DNA from: Brachionus manjavacas | Lineage: Eukaryota; Rotifera; Eurotatoria; Ploima; Brachionidae | DNA: 64,000 bases | Direction of reading: 5' to 3' | Assembly: GCA_019054805.1 (NCBI GenBank) | Contig: JAHQIY010000005.1 | Span: forward strand, 4,633,501-4,697,500 | Shown here: in pieces, positions 23,546 to 36,130 of the stretch | Layout of the letters: every line of letters begins with the position of its first letter | Numbering within the stretch: position 1 is the stretch's first letter | Notes under the pieces: model-generated | What the model was told of the DNA's origin: nothing | What the model saw: the letters and a program-made list of their open reading frames with translations, nothing else | The model's database searches: none | Position numbers and translations under genes: made by a program

Positions 23546-25732
23546 ATTGTTTCATTTAAAATATTTATCTCAGACTCAAAAAGGACTTTGTATGATGTTT
23601 CAAAAAATAAAAAAGATGATCATTTTAAGTTTTGAAAAATGTTTTCTTAATTTTTTATAAATAATTATAATCAATATAATTTTGAATTTATTAATTCCTT
23701 TATAAATATTTGTGGTAATTTTTGAAAGAAATAGATAATTTTGAATTAATCAATCTAACCTATAATTCAGAAAAATTAAAAACAAAATTTTTTACAAAGA
23801 AACCCTTTTTTAAATAATGGATAAAAAAATCTCAAAAAGAAAAAACTTGAATCAACAGAAGTAATTAATGCATAAGCAATAAAAATTTGACAAAATTCGC
23901 CTAAATATTACTAATTGATCAAAACAAAAACTTTAAGATTAAAAAGAAATATCATGATGATAAAAATTATTACGAGAATAAAAAATAAATGATCAAAGAA
24001 ATTGAACATCAATGAATGAATCTTGAATGTTTTTTGATAGAATGTGACTTAACACTTTTTTAACACGTTTTTCTTCTACAAAATTTTTGATTGAAAATAC
24101 CAAACCACTCTGATTGTTTAAAAAAATTTAATCATTATTATTTCTAAATTTATAATAAAAAATATATTCAAAATCACAAAAAAAACATCATTTGATTAAT
24201 TTATTTGTATAAGTTATAGTAAAAAATATTGTCAATTTTTTTCTCTAAATTTTCATTTTTTTTCATTATCTAAGAGGTGTTTTTTGAAAAAATAAATATA
24301 TAACAAATTAAGCACTAAGCTACATTCTGACAAATTTTTAATAACATCAATTCTACAGCCTTGCTTCACAGTCCTCGTCCTGTGAAATATGTTAAATATT
24401 AATATTAATCTTTTTAAATTATTTTGAATTAGGATAACAATTCCGCTAAAAATTTAAAAAAATAAATTTGGTCATGTATGAAAAAAAAGGCTCAATGTTA
24501 CAATTTTTTTTTCTAAAACCTACAATGCCCAATATTAAATATTTTTTTTTAGAGAATTTTTTCATAGCTACTTTATGTTTAATTTAAAACTTGAGCAATC
24601 TTTTTTATAAATAACTAGATTTTGTACTAGGCAGACATCAATTGCACGGTACAAAAACCAAGAAAAAATATGCTTTATCAATTATAATAAAACTATCATA
24701 TAAAGCTGGGTCGAATATGCATTATTATTTGATTTCGTCACTTAGTTCGATGACTTAATTATAATTAAATTAAACTTCATTAAAAACAAAATAAAATGAA
24801 TAGCTGAATGTTTTAAATTAATTTTTCCGAAAGGCTAATTAAAAATAAGAATTAATAGTTTTGGAATAGAGGTTTTAGTAGCAATCAAAAAGTATCTAGT
24901 AAAAGAAAAGTATTTTGAAAATTGTTTTTATAGAAATCAAAAATCAAATAAAAATATCTGTTAATACTAAATTTGATTTAGGCAGCATGCAATATTAATA
25001 TTGTATCACACACTTTTGATATAAAAAGACAAAATATTCATTGAACATTATTCAAAATCGAATTTTTTAATTTTGATGAATAATTGAAAAATATTAAAAC
25101 TAAGGTTGCAAAAAAATTCTATTAATCACAAACTTTATTAATCAAACATTCTTAATTGAAATAAATATTTAATCAAATAGTCAGATTAAAGGTTTATTAT
25201 TTAAATTAAAATTTAATAATCTTTAATCATGATATTTTAAAAAATTTATTAATTTTACCAATTTAAAATTACTTCTAGGGATAAATTTCAGTTAAATTTT
25301 AAAAAAATCATTATTTGCTTAATTAACCTAGTATGATGTTCTTTTGACGAAATCGATTTTACTTCCTAAAACGAGTTAATTTTAGATGGTATTTGATCAA
25401 ATAAAATTTTAATTTTAATAAGAGATTCATTTCATTATTTAAATTTTTCATATTCAGTTTAGAATAAATTGCAATCATTTTATGGATTTTTTCTAAAAAA
25501 GACAAAGCTAGTTTTAAGAGCATTATAAATGCGCCTATTTAATTAAAAAGCAATTTTGGTTCGGAACCGAATGTGATTCCTATTACGTTTTCATTTCAGA
25601 TCGATAATTACTCTTTATGATCATAATTTATTAGTGCTCAGTTTTCAAAAGAAGATTGCACTTTTGTTTATTTTAAGAATTTTATGACAGATACAGAGTT
25701 AACGGAAATAAATCATTTAAAAAGCTCATAAA
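23546..25732. other. AT-rich intergenic region
   Basis: No genes or clear mobile elements were recognised in 2.2 kb. The last ~200 bp should include the Epac promoter and 5' UTR. Confidence 0.5.
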
Positions 25733-28700
25733 ATGGGTTCAGATTGGATCGAATGTCTTGATAAAAGGTATTTAAAATGGTTAATAATTTTTTTAAAAAG
25801 ATAAATAATTTTTTCCCAAACTAAAATAAGACCCACAGATCGAACTGGACATGATCTGGTATTTTTTTCTTCGAAAATAAAAACAAAAAAATTAATTGAA
25901 TATATTTAAGGATCTGATTTTTTCAAAGCTTAAGGGAATCAAAGCATTCGAGAGCTTTCATCCATTACTTTTACAACAGCTTTGTTATTATGGATATTAT
26001 GAAAACATTGATAAAGGAGTAACATGTAATTTGAAATCACATTTCAATATTAAAAAGAACTAAAGATATTTTATTAGTGTTTAGAGTTGGTGATGTCGGG
26101 ACAAATTGGTACGTTTGTCTGTCAGGTTCTGTAGATGTTGTTCTACCTTCAGACAATGGAAAAGTATGATTTTTAAGTTTTTGTACTAACTAGAAAAAAT
26201 TATCGATTAATCAACCAAAAAATGTTTTATTAAATTGAATTAACTGATTTGATATTTTTTTTCCTAGGTACAAAATTTGGTATGTACGCTTGGAAGCGGC
26301 ACAGCATTTGGAGAATCTATTCTTTACGATACTCCCCGAAATGCAACTATTATTACTTCGGAGCCATGTGAGATTCTACGTGTCGAACAAAAGGATTTTA
26401 AGATTCTCTGGGTGGTAAATAAGATTCTTGTCGTAAAAACTTTTCTATGCAAATTTTTTTTTGTTAGAAAAACCGTGAATACATGCAGGGAGTATTATCA
26501 TCACTCAGCAAATTAACTTTAAATTTTGATCCCAAAAGAAGAATGTCTGAATTTGATCCATCTCTTTTGCCAAACAAACTAAATGCGCAGCTAAATGACC
26601 CGTGTAGAAATCCAGCCTTGCCAATAGTTTCGGTAATAATTTAAAAAATAATAAAATTTTTTATTCAAATATTTTTTTAGTTTCCATCCATAAGAATCGC
26701 TAATTCAGCGTATGTACTGAAAAGTTGTATTCTGAGCACTGCTCCTCAAATGATACGTGACCGAAAGTATCATCTCCAAACACATGAATGCTGTTTAGTT
26801 GGATCTGAAATGGTCGATTGGTTAATTCATCTAAGTCCTGTGGTGCATTCTAGGAGCCTTGCTGTTGGAATGTGGCAAGCATTACTAGAAGAAGCCACAA
26901 TTGAGCATGGTACCTAATCTTAATTTTAAAAATTTAAAAGTTGAAAAGTTGAAAATTTAAATTTAAGTTAATAGAGAACATTTTTTCAAAGACAAATATT
27001 TGTTTTATCGCTTTACTATCAAAGAGTGTCGAAATTCAGCAGACAAAAAAACATGGGAAGACCAACTTCAAGACACTATCCTATTACTGTCCCAGATTGC
27101 ACCTGATGCAACATTGAGAATGATACTTAGAAAACCGTAAGCTAATCAAAATATTTAATTTAAATACAATCTTAATCAAATTTAAGACCTGATGAAAGAA
27201 CAGTTAATGATCTTGACATAATCTATGAAGAGCTTATTCATGTTAAAGCTTTATCTCATCTGTCCTCTTTAGTTAAAAGAGAGCTGGCATCAGTTTTGCT
27301 TTTCGAAGCTTATCCATATCACAACACAATAGGTAAAAAAAATGGCAACCTTTTTTATACTGAAATCATTTTTTTTCAAATACTTTGTAATGTTTTTGTC
27401 AAGCCTTTGAATGAAATTTTCATAAGTTTATTTATTATTTCATTGTTTAGCTATATAATTATTATATTTCTAGACCAAAATCTATATCTATGAGCTATTA
27501 GTTTTATAAAGAATTCAAAACTGAGTTGAAAAATCTTTCAAAATTTTTTTTTAAATGCAAAAATTTGAATTTCAAAATAAGATGCATTATTATTTATTTT
27601 TTGTACCTTTAGCGAAAAAATTGTTAAAATACATTAAACTGATAACTCTCAGTATTTTTAAAATTTTCTTGAAAATAAGAAAAAATTAGATCAATCTTTA
27701 CTTTATTTTTTACAATTTTAACTAAGCGAGATCTTGGTCATAAATATAAATCAGAACGACTTGGAAAATGCAAAAAGATTTTTTTTCTAATTTTATATAT
27801 ATTGTATAATATGGTTTAATTTTTTGTGTTTGAATTACAAAATGTATCCAATGTTGAAATAACATTGAAAAAGTGCGATGTTTCAAATATTTTTTTCAGT
27901 TTCAAATAAAAAAATAATTTTAAATTCATCTTGCAAGCATGAAAAACTTAGTGTTTTTGTTAATAAATTTTGACTTTGGGTTTGTGATATAATGATCTTT
28001 AAGATAAAATTTGTTGTTTGTAAAACTATCTACGCTCTGTTTTCCATTTCTCATCAATTGAGTTTTTGTTAAAATGCATTAAACGAAAGTCAGAAAAGAA
28101 AAAACAAAGTTTTTCAGGTCTAGTCGGATAGTAAACTATGGTTCACCTGTTACTGGAACAATTTTTGTTTTGAGGCTTTATAAACTATTAGTTCACTTAG
28201 TCCTAAACCTATTTTAAGTTTTTTTCATTTATTTAGAAAAAAGCTAAATGTAATGTTAAAAAAATAAGATAGAAAAAAAACAATTACATAAAAATAATTT
28301 ACAAAATTTAAAGTTGAGCGGGGTAGGTAATATTTTGCGATTTGAAATTTGTTCATCTAATTCTATTTTGGTTCACCCTACGTGAACAAAAATATTAGCT
28401 GAACTAATAGTTCAGAAAAATTGAGAAAAAGAATTGTTCGCATTACAGGTAAACTTTGGTTCACCTAACCGACTAGACCAAGTTTTTCAACGATTTAATT
28501 TAAATTTTAATCTAAGTGAATTATATATCTTTTTTTTCTTATCTTAATTAAGGTTATCTTTAATTTATTTTTATTTATTTTTATTCTGAAGTAGCATTAG
28601 CTCGGTAAGAATAAACAAATAAATAAATAAATTATTATTAAAGTTAGATAAAAAATTTTCAGTATTTTTTTCAAATTTCCATAAAAAATTAAATTCATTC

Positions 28701-31700
28701 TATTTCACTAAAAAGTTTTATTTCAAATATGAAAATGTTTGCAATATTTACTTAAAATTATTTTTTTTTTGAAACTGAAAAAAATACTTGAAACATCGCA
28801 TTTTTTCAATGTTATTTCAGCATTGGATACATTTTGTAATTCAAACACAAAAAATTAAACCATATTATTAATCCTATTTTTCTAATAAGTTTAAAAATTG
28901 AGAGCGGCATTAATATCTGATTTTAAATTTTCTAACAAATAGATCAATCAAAAATATTCAAAAATAGCTTAATTGTTATTCTTGCTCATAAACCTAAATT
29001 CCAATTATTTTTTTTAATTTAATATTCAAAAAATTTAATTTTAGTTTTAATTTAATTAAAAATTTCTTTATTTTTTTAACTCTGCATTAAAACTCAAATC
29101 TCAGGTTTAAGAAAATGGTCAATGAATTAGGGTCTTTTTATCATGAGATCGATGTTAGAAATCTTGGAGACAGAACCATTTTCCAAGGTTTTACGGTAGT
29201 AATTAAATATCTGAACTATTAAATGGTAAAATAAATTAATATTTCATTCAAATGCTTGTAGACATCATTTCAAAGTCTTTAAACAAAATTATTTCAAAAA
29301 AAGAAAATCTACCAAATACTAAAATATCCTCATCGCCAGAATCGATTAACTTGATATTTTTTAGTTTTTAACCAGGGAGATGAAGGAGAATCATGGTACA
29401 TTATTTTAAAGGGATCAGTGGATGTATCTATTCAGGGAAAAGGAATAGTTTCGACTCTTTGTGAAGGCGATGACTTTGGAAAGTTATCTTTAGTAAACAA
29501 ATCGCCTAGATCAGCCACTATAATTACACGGGAAAATAACTGCCACTTTTTGCGAGTCGACAAACATGATTTTAATAGAATATTGAAGGATGTTGAGGCA
29601 AACACGGTCAGACTTAAGGAACATAACAAAGATGTTTTGATATTGGAAAAGATTCCAATAAACACCAAGAGCGATGCAAACGGAACTTCTCAAGCTTGTT
29701 ATAAGTAAAAAATTAATATTCAAAGTTTTTTCCATATTCTTTTTAAACTTTTATAAAGATATTCGATTACCATAGGAGCACCAGAAAAAATTCTTGAACA
29801 TTTGCTAGAAACTCAAATTTTATGTAAAGATAATGAAACAAATGGTAAATTTTGTTTTTAATAAATTATTTTATTTCAAGTTTTATTTTTTTAGATAATT
29901 TTGTGGAAGATTTCTTAATGACATACATTGTGTTCTTGCCTGTGGTAAAGCTTTGTCCAATGCTGATTTTATATTATAAAATGCTGGATGATAACAAAAA
30001 TTTAAATCTAGAAACTTATCTGAATAATAAGCGAAAAGTAGTCGGCTTTATTAAAAAATGGTGTGACATCGCCAAAGATGCATTCTACGAAGATTATATT
30101 ATCTCTCAATTTTTACAAGTAATTAAAAATATTCTATTTTTTCAAATGCAAATCAATTTTTTGACCAGGAAATAATGAATAATCTGAGAATTGACAGTAA
30201 AATTCACCATTCTTTAAAAGAAGAACTTAAAATAATTGAATCGATAGTTGACAGTGATCCTTACTCGTATTTTTTTAAAATTTAATTTTTTTTCTTTTTA
30301 ATCTAACAATTAATTTAAGAGAATCCAAAGAGAATAAAAAAGTTAAATTTTTGTGGAGAAAAGGAAGTCGAGATGTAGCTGAAAAATTAAGAAAACCATT
30401 AAGACCTCAAGATGAAAGTAAGCAGTTTATTTAAGAAAAACTTTTATTTTAAATCAAATTAACTCTCTTAATCCGTAGCAATATTCAAAGTTTATTGTGC
30501 TGATCATACATATACAACTCTAAAATTGACAATGGATACCCCGGCTTCTCAAATAATTTCTCTCGCTGCTGAGAAACTTGGACTTAAGAATGATAATACC
30601 CTAGCTTTATGTGAGGTTCGATCCAATGGAGGTATTTTAAACATTCTAAAATAAATACAAAAAGATTAGTTGATTTTTGACTATAAAGAAAAAACTCTGT
30701 TTAAAGAAAATGATGTTAGCATAACAACTAGCTTAAGCGTAAATGGAAGATTATTTTTGTCGCCAATTGAGCATTTAGATGCGCTTACGGTCTTGAATGA
30801 ACAAGAAGGACCGATAAAAGGCTCTTGGCAATTGCTTGAAATGTACGGCTCAAAGGAGTTGGCATATGTATTGACTTTATACGACTGGGAGCTCTTTAAT
30901 GCAGTTCATCCGGTTTGTATTTTTAAATTTTAATTCTTAAAATTTTGATTCTTAAATTTTTCTAATTCAATTCAATCTTTTAGTATGAATTAATTTATCA
31001 AGTATTTGGAAGACATAAATTTAACAAAATAACTGCTAATTTGGACCTTTTTATGAGACGATTCAATGAAGTTCAATTTTGGGTTTGCTCAGAAATTTGC
31101 TTATGCAGCAATTTGGGCAAAAGGGTTAGTTTATTGAGAAAGTTTATAAAGTTGGCTTTACAGTAAGGAATTATATAATAAATTTTTGATTTAATTCTAT
31201 TCATTCAAGTTGTAAAGAATATCAGAATTTAAACTCATTTTTTGCCATCATAATGGGATTGAGCAATATTGCTGTGAGTCGGCTATCTTTAACCTGGGAA
31301 AAACTACCCAACAAATTTAAACGAATGTTTTCCGACTTTGAATTAGCAATGGATCCATCGAGAAACCATAGAAGATACAGATTTTTGGTTGAACAACTTC
31401 AACCACCTATAATTCCATTCATGCCTTTATTATTAAAAGGTAAAAAATCCAACTTTTTTATCTTTTTGTTCAATTTGCTCATTAAATTTTAGATATGACA
31501 TTTACTCACGAGGGAAATAAAACATTTTTCAATGGTTTGGTTAATTTTGAAAAAATGAGATTAATATCTAACACAATTAGAACTATGAGAATTTGCCGAA
31601 GAGCACAACTAGGTGAATTTTGGGAACAAATTTTAAACAAAATTTTTTAATTTTTTTTTTAGAAATTCCAATTCCACAAAATATGAAATATTTTCAAGAG

Positions 31701-31790
31701 ATCAAAGAATACATTCAGAACTTAAGAGTCATAGACAATCAAAGATCACTTACTCAATTATCACTCATCTTAGAACCTAGACGAGCATAA
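25733..31790 (+). CDS. RAPGEF4: Epac, cAMP-activated Rap GEF
   Basis: Twenty exons give 995 residues (human EPAC2 about 1011): 25733-25767, 25831-25858, 25911-26025, 26078-26163, 26268-26411, 26468-26632, 26681-26909, 26977-27136, 27187-27332, 29365-29704, 29759-29844, 29895-30118, 30169-30266, 30320-30417, 30479-30631, 30689-30912, 30984-31162, 31210-31439, 31493-31612, 31663-31790. Order: cyclic-nucleotide domain A (phosphate cassette [15 protein letters not shown]), DEP ([10 protein letters not shown], about 230-300), nucleotide domain B ([16 protein letters not shown]), REM, RA-like (about 651-745), CDC25 exchange domain (FGRHKFNK..., [17 protein letters not shown]). It loads GTP on Rap at membranes when cAMP is bound. 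Domain B has Lys where most cAMP domains have Glu, as known in Epac. Two nucleotide domains make it EPAC2-like; the symbol marks the family, not strict orthology. Confidence 0.95.
28117..28479. mobile_element. Inner MITE with 10-bp target repeat
   Basis: The left end GGTCTAGTCGG pairs with the right end CCGACTAGACC; inside, ACCTGTTAC...GAACAATT and AACTATTAGTTCA recur in inverted order. AAGTTTTTCA flanks both sides (28107-28116 and 28480-28489), a target duplication of about 9-10 bp that suggests a MULE-like or related family. There is no ORF. It is nested within the 27809-28865 element. Confidence 0.75.
28561..28633 (-). mobile_element. Reversed short retroposon tail
   Basis: On the minus strand TTATTTATTTGTTTATTCTT leads into ACCGAGCTAATGCTACTTCAG and an A-rich AAATAAA tail. 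It is the same family as the copy at 19785-19880, inserted in the outer MITE. Confidence 0.6.
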
Positions 31791-32982
31791 TATTATTATT
31801 ATAAATAAATAATTTTGAAAAATAAAAGGATTACTTAAAGATAATTATTATATTTTTAGTTGGAGTACCTTAATTTTTTTTTTTGATAATACCAATTTTG
31901 AAATGACTTTAAATCATTCTTTATTTTTAATTTTGTCCAAGAGTGTTTTCTTTCGTTTTACCTTGAAAAAATTGTAAAAAAAGACCAAAGTACAAAAACA
32001 AAAATTAAAAATTGAAATCGATTTTTTTTAAAAGGTCTAAAACTCATTCTAAAAAGCCGAATTTCTGTCTTAAAAATTACATTTATTCAGTTTGATCTCT
32101 TAGTTCTATGTTCAAACAAAAATTAATTATGATGATATTTTGATAGGGAATGATTTTTAGGAATGAATAGATCATCAATCTTTTATTTTTTTTGACATCT
32201 AATCCACAGAAAGGCCGCATTTTTTTTTTTATTTTTGGCTAGAAAATTTTTAATAAAATACTTGAACCAGATTTTTAGCTTATAAATCAAAAAATTAAAC
32301 TGAACTTCATTCAATAAAAGGTCGGTTTTATAAAAAAACCTTTTAAAAAAAAGACATCTAGTTTCCTCTTAAATTATATCAGTTATCTATCCATCATTCC
32401 CGGTAAAGATTAGTTATAAACTTTCTTGATTTTTTTTCGAAATAAAATATTGCTGTTATCTTATCGATTTATATTTTTACTTTTTTGCATTAGATTACTT
32501 TATCATTAGATTTTTTTTACACTATTTTCTTATTTTCTAAATAAGCAATAAATCTATTTAGCATTATTTTCTTAAAATATTTTTTGACAATAAATTTTTG
32601 ACATAAGAATCATTTGACATTAATTTACAGATTACCAATAATCTAAAAAAGCTAAAAATAAATTTCAATTTATTATGTCTTTGGTTTACTTTGAGGGTGT
32701 CATGTCAAAAAAACTACTATGAAAATTTTGATTCAAAATGAGCAAATACGAAACATACAAAAAAACATATTTTCAAAGAACTGATGATGAACAATTCGAA
32801 GGAAAAATATTTAAAAATTAATGCTTGATTGTTATATAATTATGGAAATATATAGTACAATAAATTGTTACTATGGAATTAAAATTCGTTACCACGAAAC
32901 ACTAAAATTTAAAGAAAATCCAACTTTCTAAAAAGTAAAAAAATATAAAGTTTTCGTAATACACTTATAATCGATTTTGACA
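31791..32982. other. Intergenic, Epac 3' flank
   Basis: Likely polyadenylation words (ATAAATAAATAA, AATAAAAGG) directly follow the Epac stop. The rest is AT-rich with no gene recognised. Confidence 0.5.
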
Positions 32983-33929
32983 ATGCCGATTGATTGGATT
33001 GCGAAAAATCCTCGACCCAATAATCCTAATGAGGCTAACCAAGTTTCAATGAGAGATGATGATTTCAGTAATTTGATGTCATTGATAATTCATGTAATAA
33101 TTTTTTCAATAATCGGAAAAAAATTGAATTTTTTTTAAAGAATAGAGATAACTATGAAGAAAAACTGGAAATTTTACTTCAAGCAAAAGGTTTTTTCTCT
33201 GCTGAACAAGTGAGTGAATTAAATTATTTTTTTAAATTATTTAATTTTTAGTTAAAAGGCTTCTCAATTGGTTGCAACTTTCCTCAGACCAAAGGACAAA
33301 ATTAAGGCTGTCATGATCCTTGAGCCTGTAAATCTATTTCAAGCCAAATTTAAGAGAAATTTAAACCATTTTTAACTTAAGAAACTAATTTCAATGACTT
33401 GTCAGCAAGCAAGTCATATACTTGCTGCTGTTCTGATTCCAGAAGACAAGCTCGAAGCCCTTGAATACGTTAAAAGGTTTAAAGAATAGTATGACAATTT
33501 TTGACAAGCCGATTTTATTTTCTTATTTTAAGAGCGATAAATGACGCCAATACTCAAGAAGGCCAAGATTACATTGTGAATTCTTTTACCTTTGAAGATC
33601 ATAAGAGAATTGCTGCCAAAATTCTAAAATCAGTAGTGGCTAAAAAAGGAGTTCAAGTGGCTGCCGGAGGACATTTAGGATACGCTCCGATGGGATGTTT
33701 GTACACTAATGCGGTACCAAATCATCCTCATACTTACGGTCCAGTTCTTGATCAAATAAAAAGTTTGCCTAATCATCGTCCTGAATACGACGATTCTTAT
33801 TCCAATCGGGCCTATGTTCCTACAAAATCCAGCATTTATGATTCGAATATGAGTGAGAAAAAAAAATATCTTTTGGACATCAATACCCAGTTTTATCCAG
33901 GACATAACACTTATATGGGATCGAATTGA
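32983..33929 (+). CDS. DUF4476-like protein
   Basis: Five exons (32983-33093, 33141-33209, 33259-33327, 33406-33476, 33533-33929) give 238 residues. Residues about 38-125 form three similar helical segments around EEKLEILLQAKGFFSAEQ, KDKIKAVMILEP and EDKLEALEYVK, ending NSFTFEDHKRIAA. This alternation of 'DKLEAL' helices and 'FTFxxxK' is what I know from DUF4476, a domain of unknown function in animal proteins. The tail is rich in Pro, Tyr, Asn and His, with GCLYTNAVPNHPHTYG. No signal peptide or membrane segment is seen, so it is probably cytosolic. The biological role is unknown. The gene model is strong because every junction keeps frame; the family assignment is moderate. Confidence 0.7.
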
Positions 33930-34203
33930 TCAAAATAAAAAAATTATAATTAAATTCAGAAATGATTTTTTTTTCTAATTTTAAGTTTAAAATATTTGAA
34001 TAAATATCTTTTATAAAAAATGGTAGACACAATTTGTATAATGAGCACTTTTGCTTTAAATAATCAAATTAATTGCATACTTTCTTCCAACTATCTTCAA
34101 AAATTAAATTACGAATCGTGAATTTTTAAAATTCAGTTCATCATCACTTTTTAAATATAAATTTCTAATACAAAAAGTAAACTATGAACACTGACACAAA
34201 AAA

Positions 34204-34476
34204 ATGATATTCAACAATGATTTTGCTAATGGGAGCAAGTCAGCTATGATAAAGATTGTTTCAAATCCTATGGAAAGTAACCGGAATTCACTCAAGCCAA
34301 ACAAAAAAAAGTTTTTCATTCGGTTTTTTCAAAAATTTACGAGTATACATCCAAAAATTTTTTTAAAGTTTGTGGTCTACTTATTTTGCTATTTGGTTAT
34401 CATAATTGTTAATAAATTTCTAAGTAGCAAAATCGATCAAAGATTAAGAAAGGATGCAAATGTAAATAATAGATGA
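34204..34476 (+). CDS. Small single-pass membrane protein
   Basis: A single-exon frame of 90 codons. The N-terminal half is polar and basic (SNRNSLKPNKKKFF), followed by a hydrophobic helix at about 57-76 (FLKFVVYLFCYLVIIIVNKF) and a short charged tail. Codon use is less extreme than random A+T-rich frames in its first 40 codons. No family recognised and no partner exon seen. It lies 274 bp downstream of the DUF4476-like gene on the same strand and could be a small tail-anchored protein or a chance frame. Confidence 0.4.
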   Translation: MIFNNDFANGSKSAMIKIVSNPMESNRNSLKPNKKKFFIRFFQKFTSIHPKIFLKFVVYLFCYLVIIIVNKFLSSKIDQRLRKDANVNNR

Positions 34477-35127
34477 ATTCGTGTATGAATATTTTTTAAT
34501 TTGATATCTTTCTTTTTCAAAATAATTAGTTTTAGTTAACTAAATATATAAATAAAATTTTCTTTGCATCATTTACTCTTTGAGATAATCTTTTTTTACG
34601 ATCCACCCTCACAATAACTTTAAAAAAGTTTATTTTTTCTCCTAATCATGGCTTGAATTCAAATTGTTAAAATCTGAAAAAAAATTGAGTTATCCTAATC
34701 TGAAGTTAAAATCTTAACTATTTTAACTGAGAAAGCTTCCCGAATTTTGTCGATGTTTAGAAAATTTTGATCAAAAATAAGGTTTTTAAATTATAAAATC
34801 GTGTGAAAATTACCAAGACAAATTACGTAAATTTACATAAAATTTCAATCTGATTTTCAGGTCAAAATGAGTCTAAAAATCGCCAGAACAGTAACTAATA
34901 ATTTTTTTAGCATATATTTTAATGAAAATTTAAAATTACATAATTAATAAAATTTAAAATAAAATATATTTTAATCCATTGATTAATAATTAAAAATAGG
35001 CTTATGAGTAGCTAAAAAAATCTTTGAACAAATTTTTAAGCTTTGAAGAAATTTTGTAGTTGAAATTTTTACAAATAAATAAAAAAAATTATAATTTATA
35101 TGTATTACTTGAAAAATTGAAAATAAA
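34477..35127. other. AT-rich intergenic stretch
   Basis: Nothing recognisable. Confidence 0.5.
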
Positions 35128-36130
35128 ATGATTGAAGAAGGAACTGCGATCGAAGACAACTATGATTCATCAACAACCACGTCAATTGTCAGACGACAAA
35201 CACAAGATGAGGATGATGATACTGACAATGATACTGAAGAATCGACAAATAGATTAAGGGGTGAGTTAAAAATTTATGACATTTATAAAAACTATGACTC
35301 GTTGAATGAATGTTTGGAAGAGCTAGACAATGGTCAAATTGATAATTCATCATGGGGCGCAAAAAATGGCATGATACGTTTCATGTTGTTGACATTAATA
35401 TGGATGCATGGGAAATGAGTGTATGTAACTGTCAGTATTGGGCAAAACATTTCATTTGAAAGCATGTTATTGGAATAGCTTATAACTTGTCTTTGAAAGA
35501 ATTTCCTACACTTGATTTAAGCATTGAAAAAAACGCTAAAAGGGGCAGACGTAAAAAAGCTTTACCAGCACTTCTAAGAAATTCTAATGGCCCTCTTAAT
35601 ACAAATGCTTTTGGCTCAAGTCTAATAACGACACCTGCAACCACATCATTAGAGCCTACCGCGATACCCAATGTAAATAAGCCAAAAAAAGAGGTCGCAA
35701 GCCTAAGCAAAGTAATACTAATATTCAATCACCAAAACGGGGTTGTGAAGTTCGTTTCAATTCGATCATTTCAATTCAGAAAAACTTGAATAACTTTTTT
35801 ACTAAAAGAGATAATTCAGTTCTGTAAAATGCTTAATGGTTAAGCAACTTTGCTTAATCCAAAAATATATGTCTGCAAAAACTCTGCAATGTAATTGCAC
35901 ACTTGATTGGAATACTTTTTAATGGGCTACAAAATGCAGAAAATTGCAGAGTATTTTGCAGACTTATTTTACTGCATTAAGCAAATTTGCTTATAATTAA
36001 GCATTTTAAAGAACTAAATTATCTCTTTTAGTAAAAAAGTTATTCAAGTTTTTCTGAATTGAAATGATCGAATTGAAACGAACTTCACAACCCCCACCAA
36101 AACGTTGTAGACCTAAAAATTTTAATTAAT
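35128..36130 (+). mobile_element. MULE transposase 3' part (SWIM)
   Basis: From the ATG at 35128 an acidic leader (DEDDDTDNDTEEST) leads to YKNYDSLNECLEEL. After a one-base frame change near 35360 the reading continues WHDTFHVV...CNCQYWAKHFI, then a TGA exactly where the SWIM zinc finger needs its third Cys, then KHVIGIAYNLSLKEFP and the basic tail KNAKRGRRKKALPALLRN. CxC...(C)xH followed by GRxKKA..ALLRQ-like sequence is the usual end of MULE transposases. The DDE core is absent, so this is an internally deleted relic. The coding tail (KKRGRKPKQ..., SPKR) is split by a MITE at 35740-36095 and resumes as CRPKNFN then stop at about 36127. Confidence 0.7.
35740..36095. mobile_element. MULE-type MITE, 9-bp target repeat
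   Basis: A 356-bp element whose arms are near-perfect inverted repeats of about 145 bp, starting GGGTTGTGAAGTTCGTTTCA at the left and the same after GG at the right. ACCAAAACG flanks both ends (35731-35739 and 36096-36104), the 9-bp duplication typical of MULEs. There is no ORF. It sits inside the reading frame of the MULE relic, whose SPKR codons lie in the duplicated target. High arm identity suggests a recent insertion. Confidence 0.9.

Larger units (their letters stand above)
27809..28865. mobile_element. Long-TIR MITE with TA target site
   Basis: Inverted repeats of about 110-120 bp start ATATGGTTTAATTTTTTGTG at both ends and continue through ACAAAATGTATCCAATG and TGCGATGTTTCAA. TA flanks each end (27807-27808 and 28866-28867). 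There is no ORF. Both arms still match at well over 90% by eye, so the insertion is fairly young. It encloses the MITE at 28117-28479 and a reversed retroposon tail near 28561-28633. Confidence 0.8.
27333..29364. other. Large Epac intron with nested MITEs
   Basis: This intron is 2.0 kb against 38-120 bp for the others. Most of the excess is a MITE (27809-28865) that itself holds a second MITE and a retroposon tail. Near 29113-29199 a short frame reads [10 protein letters not shown], loosely like the strand (GTVLFNQG) encoded at the neighbouring exon junction. It breaks phase and is not included in the model. Confidence 0.7.

Noticed and set aside
30670-30688. Epac exon 16 starting at 30670
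   Set aside because: It breaks phase with exon 15; the acceptor at 30688 restores phase and the SNGGEKT..ENDVS alignment.
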